NCBI GenBank assembly: GCA_003427395.1
Contig: BFEA01000007.1
Coordinates: 3,412,744 to 3,443,997 of the forward strand
Length of the DNA stretch: 31,254 bases
Source of the DNA: Chara braunii
Lineage: Eukaryota; Streptophyta; Charophyceae; Charales; Characeae
Reading direction: 5' to 3'
Shown: piece by piece, positions 9,170 to 17,481 of the stretch
Layout of the letters: each line of letters begins with the position of its first letter
Numbering within the stretch: the stretch's first letter is position 1
The notes under the pieces: model-generated
Databases searched by the model: none
The model's input: the letters and a program-made list of their open reading frames with translations, nothing else
What the model was told of the DNA's origin: nothing
Position numbers and translations under genes: made by a program

Positions 9170-10130
9170 CTAAGCCCAAGGCGTGTTCTTCCAGAGGAGG
9201 GTGGAGGTAAGGACGTAGGAATACCTAGTGTATCCCTGGATGAAATTACTATAGTAGCTGGTAAGGCCTAGGAAGCTGTGAAGCTGCTTGGCAGATGTGA
9301 GGACGGGCCACTCCGCAATAGCAGTGATCTTCGCGTCGTCCATGTGGAGCCCCTGGTCAGACACGTAGTGTCCTAAGAAATTCACTTTATGCTGGGCAAA
9401 GCGGCACTTGCTCAGCTTGGTGTAGAAGCCATGTCTGCGCAAGCGGTCAAGGACGTCGCGGAGGTGTCTGAGATGCTTCTCAAGGGTACGACTATAGACT
9501 AGGATATAGTCGAGGTAGATGGGAACGTACTGCTCCAAGATGTCCCTGAAGATATCGTTCATCGCCCTCTGGAAGGTAGCGGGTGCGTTGGCGAGGCCGA
9601 ATGGCATCACCGTAAACTCGTAGTGGTCGAAGCGCGATCGGAACGCTGTCTTCGGCTGGTCCGCTGCAGCGACGCGGATCTGATGGTAACCGCTACGAAG
9701 ATCAATCTTCGTAAAGAAGCGGTTGCCTGCTAGGCGGTTGAACAGCTCGTCGGAACGAGGCATGGGGTAGTGATTCTTAACCGTGTAGCGGTTGAGGCCG
9801 CGATAGTCCATGTACCGACGGAGAGTTCCATCCGCTTTGCGAGCAAAGAGGAGCTCCTAAAGCTGACGCTTGAGTTCGATGGCATCGGGGAGCGAGAGTC
9901 GATAGGGTGGCTGGTGGTGAACACGATAGCCAGGCACAAGCTGGATGCAGTACTCGACGTCACGCGTCGGTGGGATGCCAGCGTACGAGAATGACGATGG
10001 GAAAACGTCGTGGTGCTCTCGAATGAGGTCACGAACTGCGGTCTCCAGGTCCTCAGAGTCATCCTCGGCGCGCGACGATGGGGTGGACTCGACGGACGAC
10101 AGAGGGTGGGAAGTAGAGATGGAGCCATGG
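9170..10130 (-). pseudogene. Reverse transcriptase, element 1 (inactivated)
   Basis: The domain synthesises element cDNA. Upstream text (EHHDVFPSSFSYAGIPPTRD, then LPDAIELKRQL) runs to a TAG near 9857. ELLFARKADGTLRRYMDYRG follows at once, so the usual finger-loop segment between these blocks (about 17-20 residues) is missing. From 9811 come KIDLRSGYHQI (first Asp, residue 37, kept), VMPFGLANAPATFQ and the active-site box, which reads YLDYILVYS. Tyr 102 (codon 9506-9508) replaces the third catalytic Asp. The connection LGLTSYYSNFIQGYT follows. The enzyme cannot be active. Confidence 0.93.
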
Positions 10131-10872
10131 AGATAGAAGGAGGATCTGGTTCCAGAAGGATGAGCTCGGCGTCGGGACAGGGTGGATCATAGTGTAAGAG
10201 ATCCGTCACGTTCACCATAAAAAAAGTGGCGTCGTCCTGTCGGATGAAGTGGGCGAACTGCCGAGGCGAGGTGACAGTGATAGAAGGAGAAGGTGTGGGC
10301 ACGGAAGGCTTCGGGGGAGGAGGATCGGGGCGTGGTGTCACAGTGGTACCTATGAAAGGCACGCGATACGTCTGTCCAAACTTCGTTTTGAGGACGAGGG
10401 TGTTGGTCGCCCAATCGGCCTCGGTGCTGCGGAACCGACGAGACCACAAAGTACCGAGAATGAAATCGTACCCCGTCTCCATCACATCGAAATGTGCGGA
10501 GGAGCGGTGGCGACGAGACGCCGGGGGACGATCAGTCGGCTCGAACGTGAGGAAGAAAGGGAGGTCGGTGACCGTCTGATCGAAGAAGCGTTGGGTCTTG
10601 TCATCCCCGAGGGTGACAGAGATGGGAGTCGGAGACCCTGTCGTGGGTAAGCGGGCTTCTTTCACCACACGTGGGTGAACGAAGTCGCCCTGAGAACCGA
10701 GATCCCACAGCGCTGAGTACACCCTCGTGGAGGTCCCCAGTCGTACTGGAATGATCGGGAGGGTGCCATCACGGTCGGAGAGGATGGTGAGAAGGTGACC
10801 CAGTGCGGCGACATGGAGGGTGAGTCGCTCCTGACGAGCCTGAAGCATCCTCAAGTCCAGAAGAGAGGACAC
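10131..10872 (-). pseudogene. Retropepsin-like aspartic protease, element 1
   Basis: From 10872 the frame reads a likely gag-pol linker, then VRLG...ALWDLGSQGDFV (D57-L58-G59) and a second half with GYDFILGTLW near residues 134-143. This fits a pepsin-type protease that cuts the polyprotein. The active-site triad is normally D-S/T-G; here it is D-L-G. A Pro-rich tail follows, and the reading moves to another frame near 10130 to enter RT. The neighbouring 10851-11114 frame carries the Pro-rich linker from gag. Confidence 0.8.
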
Positions 10873-11119
10873 ATGTCCTCACGAGTCGCGAGCTGCTCGC
10901 TGCAACGGGCTGAGTGAATGGCTCGACGCGTCGGTAGTCGCGGCGGGATAGGAGGGGAGACGGTGGTCTGCGGAGGCGCAGACGGTACTACGATAGAGGG
11001 TTGAGTACACTCTGTCGGGTTCTGCGATACCTTAACTCCTGTAGCAAGAGAGGCAAACCGCGACGGGGATGTCAGAAAGCCGACTACTGAGGAGGGCGCA
11101 GATGTACACTGCACCGTGG

Positions 11120-13133
11120 CTAGGAGGCGTCGGGGGGGGACTGAGCACGACGTTGGCGGGAAAGGTCAGCGTAGTGGCGGTCGAGGTCGGCGGTGTAAAG
11201 GCACCGCGAGGAGGTATGACCGTCCTGGCGGCATCGCAAACACCCACACCGGCCCAAAATAGCCGCGCGCACGCTCCTCAACGGAAAGGACACCGAGAGG
11301 AGGGACAAAGCCCTGAGGGAGATCCTGCCGAGGACCTCGGGGGGCGACGCGCCAGCGTGACCGGGGCGGCTGCGTGCCCGGGAGAGGGCGGAGAGGATGA
11401 GCTGGAGGCGCTCGGCCATAGGGAGAGTAGAGTCCTTCAAGTGGTAGTGAACGAGCTCGCCGAGGTCGAGGTCGTCGCTTTGGTCGCCCTCGGGCGAAAG
11501 CGGGGCAACAACGTCCTGCTCACCATACTCGAGCACGCTGAAGCGGCGCGAGAAGTGGCGGCCCTGCTGCGCATAACGGCGGGGACGACCGTGGAAACGG
11601 GGACGGTGCTGGGAAGTGTCGTGAGAGGAGGAGGGGGTGTAACCAATACGCTGAGGCTGGGAGGAGGAAGTGTGTTGAAGACGGGCCCTCATCCGTTGAT
11701 GGTCCCTAGCGCCCTCGTAAGTCTGCAGGGCCGATGTGAACTCGTACCGCCATAACTCGGAGCGGTACTTAAGGGTAAGGTTGGCCAAGAAACGATCGAT
11801 AAAGGCAGCCTTGGGAAGAAACGCCACATCACAAATGAGGAGGGCGTCCTGAAAGACTTGGATGTAGCGATCCAGACCGGCAACGCCACCAGAGCCGGAC
11901 CAGCATGTAGTGACGACACGCTCAAAGGCGTCAGTCACGTCATGTCGGGCTCTGAAGCAATCCTCGAGGAACGCCTGGAAATCCATGAAGGTCGGAGTCC
12001 AACCCGCACGAAGGGAGTAAGCGTAGAAATCCTCCCAGGCGTCCAAAGGACCGCCACGCAGGTGCGTGGAGAGGTGAGCCACCCACGTGTCGGGTGGGGC
12101 GCCCATGAGCTGGAGCATGCGGGTGGCAAATTGTAGCCACCGAGACACGCGTATGCCTGTACTGTCATACAAGGCAATGTTTGTCAAGCAGACGAGTGGT
12201 GCGCCACCGTTTTGGCGGCGAGGAGAGCAGGGAGCATAGGCCTGCGCTACGACCGAGTAAGTCGGCGCAGGTCCTGGAATAGCGGGTGCAACCGACTGTC
12301 CGCCCGGACCGCATGGTGGAGCGGCGGGGGGAACAACGGCAGGCTGCGAGGGAGCTGCGGTAGAAGAGGTCGCAGAAAGAGTAGGAAGGGGGTAGGATGG
12401 GGTTGGAGGGGGTGCAGGGCAAGGAAAGCGAACCGACAAGAATGGAAGAGTAGAGGAAGAAGGGGGTGCGCCCGAAAGCGCGGCCACCTGTGAGTATGGG
12501 GGTGGCTGAAGGCATAAGAGGGCGAGGTCAGCCCGGGTTTGGGCAAGCTCGTCCTCAAGACGTTGAACGTAGATTGAGCGAGGAGTGCAGGAGGAAGAGT
12601 GGGGGAAGTGGACGCACGAGCGGCGCGGGGCATCTTAGAGGGGGGAGAGTCAGATGGCGTTGAGGTCGTGCGAAGGGGAGGGAGAAGCGGGGCACCCGGA
12701 AAAGCTGAGACCATGGTAGCGGGTTATGGTCCCGTGGCCGTAGTGACCGGAATCTGGGCGGGTGCGCCCGTAGAGTGAGGGAGGGTCTGGCCCTTGACGG
12801 CCGTCGTGCTAGGAGCGTGGACGGTCACCAGGATGGCCGGGTCGGGGGCGGCAGAGGAGGAAGCTCCGTCGTGGCCACCATGTCGGAGGACGGGGGACCC
12901 GGACTGGGAGCCAGGGGAAGAGAGAGAGTGGGGAGAGGAAGGACGACCAGCGTCGTGGAGTTGCCGCAGGCCAGCGACAAGAGTCGCCATTTGCGTCTGT
13001 AAGGGCGCAAGGAGGGAGGTGATAAGGGTGTGCAGATCCCCCTGGGATGGTGACCCTGGTCCGTCGATACAGGTGTGGAGCCCGATGCCGATGTCGTTGC
13101 CGCCTCGGGGGCTTGTGACATGCCGTCGGCCAT
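11120..13133 (-). pseudogene. Gag with CCHC zinc knuckle, element 1 (frameshifted)
   Basis: The main frame (open from 12487, extending in frame to about 12590) has a Pro/Ser-rich start, a capsid-like core (YDSTGIRVSRWLQFATRML, then WEDFYAYSLRAGWTPTFMDF) and a zinc knuckle CLRCRQDGHTSSRC near its end. Gag packages element RNA. Upstream in the same frame is a short coiled-coil-like stretch (YVQRLEDELAQTRADLALL). Other frames carry earlier parts: MADGMSQAPEAATT from 13133, and LHTLITSLLAPL plus MATLVAGLRQLHDAG near 12990-13035. A frameshift therefore lies near the G5/C5 run at 13037-13045 and another near 12590. 13133 is only a plausible start. Plus-strand frames such as 11069-11755 are shadows of this gene. 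Confidence 0.85.
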
Positions 13134-13316
13134 GGGGAGGTAACGGGCCGGACTAGGGAGGGTCGGAGGAGGTCCGCGTGAGCGAAGGGCGTAGGGGGAG
13201 GTCTGCGATAGAAAGCGACGTGCGACGCTAGTAAATCGAGCGCGGGCGTCGTCAAAGGGGGAGGGGTGGTTCGAATTCAGGGTGGCCGAATGAGAAGGGA
13301 AAGTAAGGGGGTTATG

Positions 13317-13348
13317 AAAACCCTAAAAACCCTAAGAAAACCCTAACC
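13317..13348 (+). repeat. Short interstitial telomere-like run
   Basis: Three imperfect CCCTAA-type repeats (AAAACCCTAAAAACCCTAAG and the following CCCTAACC), with an isolated TTAGGG at 13362-13367. The plant telomere unit is CCCTAAA. The run is too short and irregular to be a telomere relic and may be a regulatory telo-box-like motif or chance. Confidence 0.5.
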
Positions 13349-13439
13349 AAAGTTTGAGTGGTTAGGGTAGGTACCGGTGACCTAATCAAGAAAATAAAAT
13401 AGCAAACATGGGGGGGGAAGGCGGGAGAAAAATAAATTA

Positions 13440-13705
13440 ACGGTGAAATTTCGAGAGAAAAATAAAAATAAATAAAAAAGTAAATAAATAATAAAAATAA
13501 TTAAAAAAATAAGAAAACAAAATGCGAAGAGATAAATAATATTTATTTTTTTATAATTTTCGACAGCATTTCCCTACCCCCCATGGGATCAAGAATGTGC
13601 CAAGGGAACGGAGAGACCAAGATAAGCACACTAGGTTTCGAAATGCCACAAATAAAAAAAATCAAAAAATAAATAATAAATAAATAAATAAATAAGCAAA
13701 TAAGT
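13440..13705. repeat. AT-rich AAAT/AATA microsatellite DNA
   Basis: Stretches of AATAAATAAATA-type repeats on the plus strand lie at 13450-13550 and 13641-13700, inside the element 1 leader, on both sides of the first TTTCGACAGCATTT motif. Confidence 0.8.
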
Positions 13706-13871
13706 GGATGAGGAGGTGGAGAGAAATGAAGAATCTGATTTTTTCAAAAATTTCGGCAGCATTTCATTACCCCCATGAGGTCTAAGTGCGCCGAAAAGAC
13801 TAAGTGAAAGAGAAACAGAAAATTTCGGCAGCACTTTGTTACCCCCACGGGGTCAAAATGTGTACCGAAAG
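13557..13871. repeat. Three copies of a ~45-bp leader motif
   Basis: Copies at 13557-13601, 13750-13797 and 13821-13871 share AATTTCGGCAGCATTT, then TTACCCCCATGGGGTC-like text and a closing GCCGAAA/ACCGAAA word. They are 193 and 71 bp apart in otherwise AT-rich DNA. Confidence 0.75.
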
Positions 13872-14079
13872 CAAGAAGAACCAATTCCTAGTCAGATTTA
13901 AAGGTGCCGCAAAGAAATTCGAATTTTCAAAATAGATTAAAAATAAAATAAAATAAATCAGAGAATGAGAAGGGAGGGTGGGGAAATAAAATAATTCAAT
14001 TTTTTGGAGAAAGGAGAAGATTTAAATCAAAGAGAAAGGGAGAAGAAGAAAAAACAGAAAAATTCGAAGTAGGGGGGGC

Positions 14080-14327
14080 AAGGGGATGAAAAAGTGATGA
14101 AGAAGAGAGAAATAGGTGAGAGAAAGAGGAGTGAAGTGGGAGATGGGGGAGATGAGATTAGTAGAAGATGGTGAGTGGGGAGGAGAGGAGAGAACAAGGT
14201 GGTGGGAGATGAGTGAAGAGGGAGATGGGAGGAGGGGGGGTAGTGGTAGAGTTAGAAAGGATGATTAGATGATGGTGGGGGAGAGAAAAGGGGTTGGGGG
14301 AGAGTAGGTTAGTGGAGAGAGATAATA
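14080..14327. other. Purine-rich tract with one C in 248 bases
   Basis: The plus strand is almost entirely A and G with some T; the only C is at 14195. The element RNA, from the minus strand, is therefore a polypyrimidine leader segment almost free of G. Such a strand bias favours unstructured RNA and triplex-prone DNA. Confidence 0.85.
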
Positions 14328-14331
14328 CCAG

Positions 14332-14381
14332 GCTCTTGGTTGGCCAAGAGCAAAGCACTACCAAGATCCACAGGATCTTGG
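14332..14381. repeat. Two adjacent perfect hairpins
   Basis: GCTCTTGG-TTGG-CCAAGAGC (14332-14351) and CCAAGATCC-ACA-GGATCTTGG (14361-14381) lie nine bases apart. Both stems are perfect (8 and 9 bp) and both contain CCAAGA. Confidence 0.8.
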
Positions 14382-14486
14382 CCTTCAAGGTGCTGCTGGC
14401 CCGATGCCGCAGCAATAGAAGATGATGATGATGATCTAGGGTTGGCTGAGATCTTGGTCAGCCACCCTACTGCCACAATCACACAG

Positions 14487-14587
14487 CCCCCTAGCCAGGG
14501 GGAATCTTGAGCTGCTGCAAAACTGCTGCTGCAGCAGTAGCAAAATAGTAAGAAAAAAAATTGCGGCGCATCCCCCTAGCCAGGGGG
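14487..14587. repeat. Repeated CCCCCT-AGCC-AGGGGG hairpin
   Basis: Identical 16-base hairpins at 14487-14502 and 14572-14587, 85 bp apart, separated by a CTGCTGCTGCAGCAG-containing region. They are part of the GC-rich half of the element 1 leader. Confidence 0.75.
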
Positions 14588-14608
14588 GTCTTCAATCTTC
14601 AAAATAGG

Positions 14609-14622
14609 CTGCCACGTGGCAG
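14609..14622. promoter_or_regulatory. G-box palindrome
   Basis: CTGCCACGTGGCAG is a perfect 14-bp palindrome around CACGTG, the plant G-box bound by bHLH and bZIP factors. A further CACGTG follows at about 14632. It lies downstream of the 5' LTR inside the transcribed leader. Any regulatory role is inference. Confidence 0.45.
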
Positions 14623-14841
14623 TGCAGGCGGCCACGTGCGCAGGCAGCAGCAGCCAACGGGGGGGGGGGCGGGGTGTGGGGTGATGGGGGGCAAATAGCA
14701 GCCCGGCCGTTGCTGCCGTGCTAGCTGCTGCTCACCGCCTGGGGGGGAGGAGAGGGGTAAATAGCTGGCATGCACCTCTTCAACAGCAGCGTGCCACACT
14801 ACAAAACCATACATACAGTATGGCAAGTGTGTTAAAGGAGT

Positions 14842-14896
14842 AGCTTACACACGTGCAAGCCCAACAATTGCCTGGGTTCAAACCCTGGCTGCACCA
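14842..14896 (+). other. tRNA-like fragment with pol III A/B-box-like words
   Basis: TAGCTTACACACG resembles an A box, and GCTT...AAGC could form a D stem. CTGGG-TTCAAAC-CCTGG forms a T arm with two G-U pairs and contains the B-box word GGTTCAAACC, followed by GCTGCACCA. Only 12 bases separate the D and T arms, so there is no anticodon arm and this is not a functional tRNA. It may be the head of a SINE or a decayed tRNA pseudogene. Confidence 0.35.
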
Positions 14897-14899
14897 AGA

Positions 14900-14918
14900 T
14901 CCCGGATCTAATCCGGGA
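14900..14918. repeat. 8-bp hairpin TCCCGGAT-CTA-ATCCGGGA
   Basis: Perfect stem with a three-base loop, close to the tRNA-like fragment and about 210 bp inside the primer site of element 1. Confidence 0.6.
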
Positions 14919-14932
14919 GCGGGGCGGGGCAG

Positions 14933-14948
14933 CGTGGCACGTGCCACG
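14933..14948. promoter_or_regulatory. G-box-type palindrome
   Basis: CGTGGCACGTGCCACG is a perfect 16-bp palindrome around CACGTG. With the copy at 14609-14622 and the 16-bp AGTGCCACGTGGCACT outside the element (15724-15739), three palindromes sharing a GCCAC/CACGTG theme lie within 1.2 kb. Confidence 0.45.
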
Positions 14949-15129
14949 GCCTTGGCTGTAGTGACAACTTCTTTTCCCGCCACGTGTCACTCTCCTGCTG
15001 CACCCTTTTTTTTTTTTCCTTCCCCCCTTTTCGCCGAAAACGCCCGAAAAACTGCCAAAAACCCGATTGTCGGGTTTTGCTGCTTTTCCCTGCTGTGCGG
15101 GGTGGTAGGTGGGAGTGGGGAACGTTCCC

Positions 15130-15141
15130 GCTCCGATACCA
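15130..15141 (-). other. Primer binding site, initiator tRNA-Met
   Basis: In element sense the LTR end is followed after one base by TGGTATCGGAGC. This differs by one base from TGGTATCAGAGC, the complement of the 3' end of plant initiator tRNA-Met used by most plant Ty3/gypsy elements. It fixes the element's orientation independently of its coding content. Confidence 0.85.
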
Positions 15142-15142
15142 G

Positions 15143-15452
15143 TGTGGCGGACCCACCAGGTGTGGTGCTCCGCCTGGGATAGAGATGGAGATGGAGGAAG
15201 AAAGGGGGAGCGAGATGGCACAGCGCAGCTCCCACGCCAAACTCCAACGCACGTACTCCAAACTGTGCGAATGTAGAATGAATCGGAAAACAGACAACAG
15301 CTGGGGTATACCCCAGCGGACTGACGGGACTGGACTGGACTGGCTGGTACCGACAGAGGTACCAGCCTGGACTGGACTGCCCCGAATACAACACAGGTCT
15401 GTGAGAACAGGCCAAGGTGCTGGTCTCACAGGCCAACCAGAGGTCCGCTACA
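15143..15452 (-). repeat. 5' LTR of element 1
   Basis: Direct 310-bp partner of 5450-5759. Because the element is on the minus strand this right-hand copy is the 5' LTR, where transcription should start and run leftward. I could not place a TATA box or the R region with confidence. The tRNA primer site lies one base inside it. Confidence 0.95.
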
Positions 15453-15457
15453 GGCGC
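15453..15457. repeat. Target-site duplication, right (GGCGC)
   Basis: Partner of GGTGC at 5445-5449. The single difference is compatible with the age indicated by the diverged LTRs or with variation between array units. Confidence 0.8.
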
Positions 15458-15605
15458 TGCTTATGGTCTACATTGCATGCTGATGTGGCGCAAGCCACAG
15501 GTCCACATTGCTGATGCGGCGCATGCCACTGGTCTACATTGATGATGTGGCGCATGCCACCTGTCTCGACTGCTGACGTGGCATTGTCCACGCTGTCTAC
15601 ATGAG
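15458..15605 (+). repeat. 34-bp minisatellite, right half
   Basis: The array resumes with TGCTTATGGTCTACATTGCA, completing the unit cut at 5449. It continues as diverged units with ATGTGGCGCAAGCCAC- and GATGTGGCGCATGCCAC-type text until about 15605, becoming less regular to the right. Confidence 0.85.
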
Positions 15606-16329
15606 GTGACTGTTTGCGAGGAGGAGGGAGATCGTGATCTGTGGATGATTAGGACCGGGTACTCGCCTGAGGTTGACGTCGTCACGTTATTCTGCTGTGT
15701 CTTCATGGTCTTCACGAGATAAGAGTGCCACGTGGCACTACTGTGTGATCAGGATTATCATACTTGTTATCATATACTGGTTGATGACGTGGAGAGGGAA
15801 GAAGCCCAGAGTAGAAGTGGGATTTGATGGGATTACTCTTGTATGATATCATCTCTTCCACCTTCTCCTCTGTCTATTCCCCCTCCACTCTCTTCGTCTA
15901 ATGGTAATGAGATACTGTTTCAGATATAATTGGAGACTTTGCTGCAGATACCGAGACTACTAGTGCTTGACGACTGATGAGTATCTGCCAGACTGGGCTC
16001 ATTACAATACATTGTATCTGAATCTTGTTGATTTTTCCGATTACCCATGTACAAAGAGCATGATTTTGTGTTTGTTGCTCTATATGAAGTTGAGAAGCTG
16101 TGATTAGTTTAATACTTTAACGTGAGTCCAAGCACATGGTTGACATAGATTCTTCAATGAAATACATTCATCATTTTTTGGCCCGAGTTACTTTATTGTG
16201 AGAACACTAGGAAAGTTGCGAATGATGAACGGGGGACCCTATTGGAGAATGTCCTGTGTTGTGACAACGATAGTGAGTACATACTATTCATGTATTGAAG
16301 CGTCCGCAATATGTGTTTCACACATATCA
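15606..16329. other. No recognisable gene
   Basis: Mixed-composition DNA without family motifs. The only structure noted is the palindrome AGTGCCACGTGGCACT at 15724-15739. Confidence 0.55.
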
Positions 16330-16365
16330 TCACACACACACAGACATACACAAACACATACACAT
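16330..16365 (+). repeat. Imperfect CA microsatellite
   Basis: CACACACACACAGACATACACAAAC-type run, imperfect; it opens the C/A-rich, G-poor stretch that follows. Confidence 0.8.
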
Positions 16366-17473
16366 CGTAAGTCACAACATTGACACACACCAGCACTTGA
16401 GGGCACCCACACACGAAAAAAACCCAAAACCTAAGCCTATAACTAACACAGTAAAAATAACTAAAAACTCACCCACTTTTAACCAACCTTGATCATTAAA
16501 ACCACTGGCCCCACCCACCATCCCCCACCTTACACTTCCCACGGCATTAGCAACCATCCCACCTACAACACCCNNNNNNNNNNNNNNNNNNNNNNNNNNN
16601 NNNCCCCCCCCCCCCCCCCCCCCACTAAAAATATAGTCACAGAACCCCAAAAAATCCATCTAAATTGCCCAAGCAAAACAGCCCGGACACACCCAACCAG
16701 ATGCGACCTCATAACCCAGACCCACCATGCAACACTTAGAAAAAACATACAGCCCCCCTCTTGTTTTTTAATTCACGCCCCCCCCCAAAAAAAGAAAGAA
16801 AGAGGAAGCAAATAAACGCCCCCAGCAGACATGAATCGAAACATGACCTTAGATACCCCTTCAAACAAAAATCAACTAAATTACAAAAACAATGGAACAA
16901 CCAGAAACGTCCACTAAGACACTGAGACAACACCCCAACCTCAACACTAAAAACAAAAAAACAAAACGCCAAAAGAAACGACAAAGAAAAAATGCAGAAC
17001 CTGAAGTACTCCATACCGCGCCGGCAACGTCAACGTCAACAACTATGCCAGCCTTGCACAACAAACCCGCCCATGGCAGACAAAGGAAAAAAAAGACGAA
17101 CTAGCCACCTACAACTCAGAACACCACGCCATCTCCACAACAAAACCCATAGTACACCTAGCCTGCCTGAGATGAACGTAAGGTGGCTCCGGACACGGCA
17201 ACCTGCAGACCCGTACCACAACTCTTCCCGCCTAAACCACCAGTACGACAGCACAACCTCCGTTTCCCATGATTCCTCCCCTTGCATGTGCACCCTTGCA
17301 ACCGCCGACTCACCACTCTCCCTGCGACGCCCGCTGACTATATCACTACCCCTTCTGCTCCTCGCATACACCTCTCAAACACGACATATGAGCTCGATCG
17401 GCACGGCTCCTACACCCTCATCGCTGCCACTGGCCTTCCTGCTAAGTAACAGCCTGCGTCCCCCAAAGGCCGG
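16366..17473. other. C/A-rich, G-poor DNA, no recognisable gene
   Basis: The plus strand is rich in A and C and poor in G, most strongly at 16380-16830 (for example two G in 16441-16500). Long frames such as the one opening at 16992 arise because stop codons are scarce in such DNA; they are low-complexity and match no family I know. Confidence 0.55.
16574..16603. other. Assembly gap (30 N)
   Basis: Thirty N are followed directly by a 20-base C homopolymer (16604-16623). The gap probably reflects failure to assemble through the homopolymer; its true length is unknown. Confidence 0.95.
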
Positions 17474-17481
17474 CCTTTCGC

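Larger units (their letters stand above)
13134..15129 (-). other. 5' leader of element 1
   Basis: This two-kilobase leader lies between the primer site and gag and contains no coding sequence I recognise. In element sense it has: GC-rich hairpins and G-box palindromes (14480-15000), a nearly G-free pyrimidine tract (14327-14080), AT-rich DNA with three copies of a TTTCGGCAGCATTT motif (13871-13557), AAAT/AATA microsatellite DNA (13700-13440), and a short CCCTAAA-like run (13348-13317). Confidence 0.75.
5450..15452 (-). mobile_element. Ty3/gypsy chromovirus LTR retrotransposon (element 1)
   Basis: A 10,003-bp element on the minus strand, bounded by 310-bp direct LTRs that begin TG and end CA, with a 5-bp target duplication and a primer site complementary to initiator tRNA-Met next to the 5' LTR. 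In element sense the order is leader, gag with CCHC knuckle, aspartic protease, reverse transcriptase, RNase H, integrase, chromodomain, 3' non-coding DNA, LTR. This order (integrase after RNase H) and the C-terminal chromodomain define the chromovirus branch of Ty3/gypsy. Frameshifts, stops and lost catalytic residues in RT and integrase mean it cannot now encode its own mobility. I see no clear polypurine tract before the 3' LTR. LTR divergence (about 13 of 310 by eye) shows the insertion is not recent. Confidence 0.95.

Noticed and set aside
11069-11755. 228-codon plus-strand reading frame
   Set aside because: It is the antisense shadow of the element 1 gag gene, whose minus frame has a capsid-like region and a CCHC knuckle.
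14824-14896. Functional tRNA gene
   Set aside because: T arm and D-like stem present, but the anticodon arm is missing and the acceptor ends do not pair.
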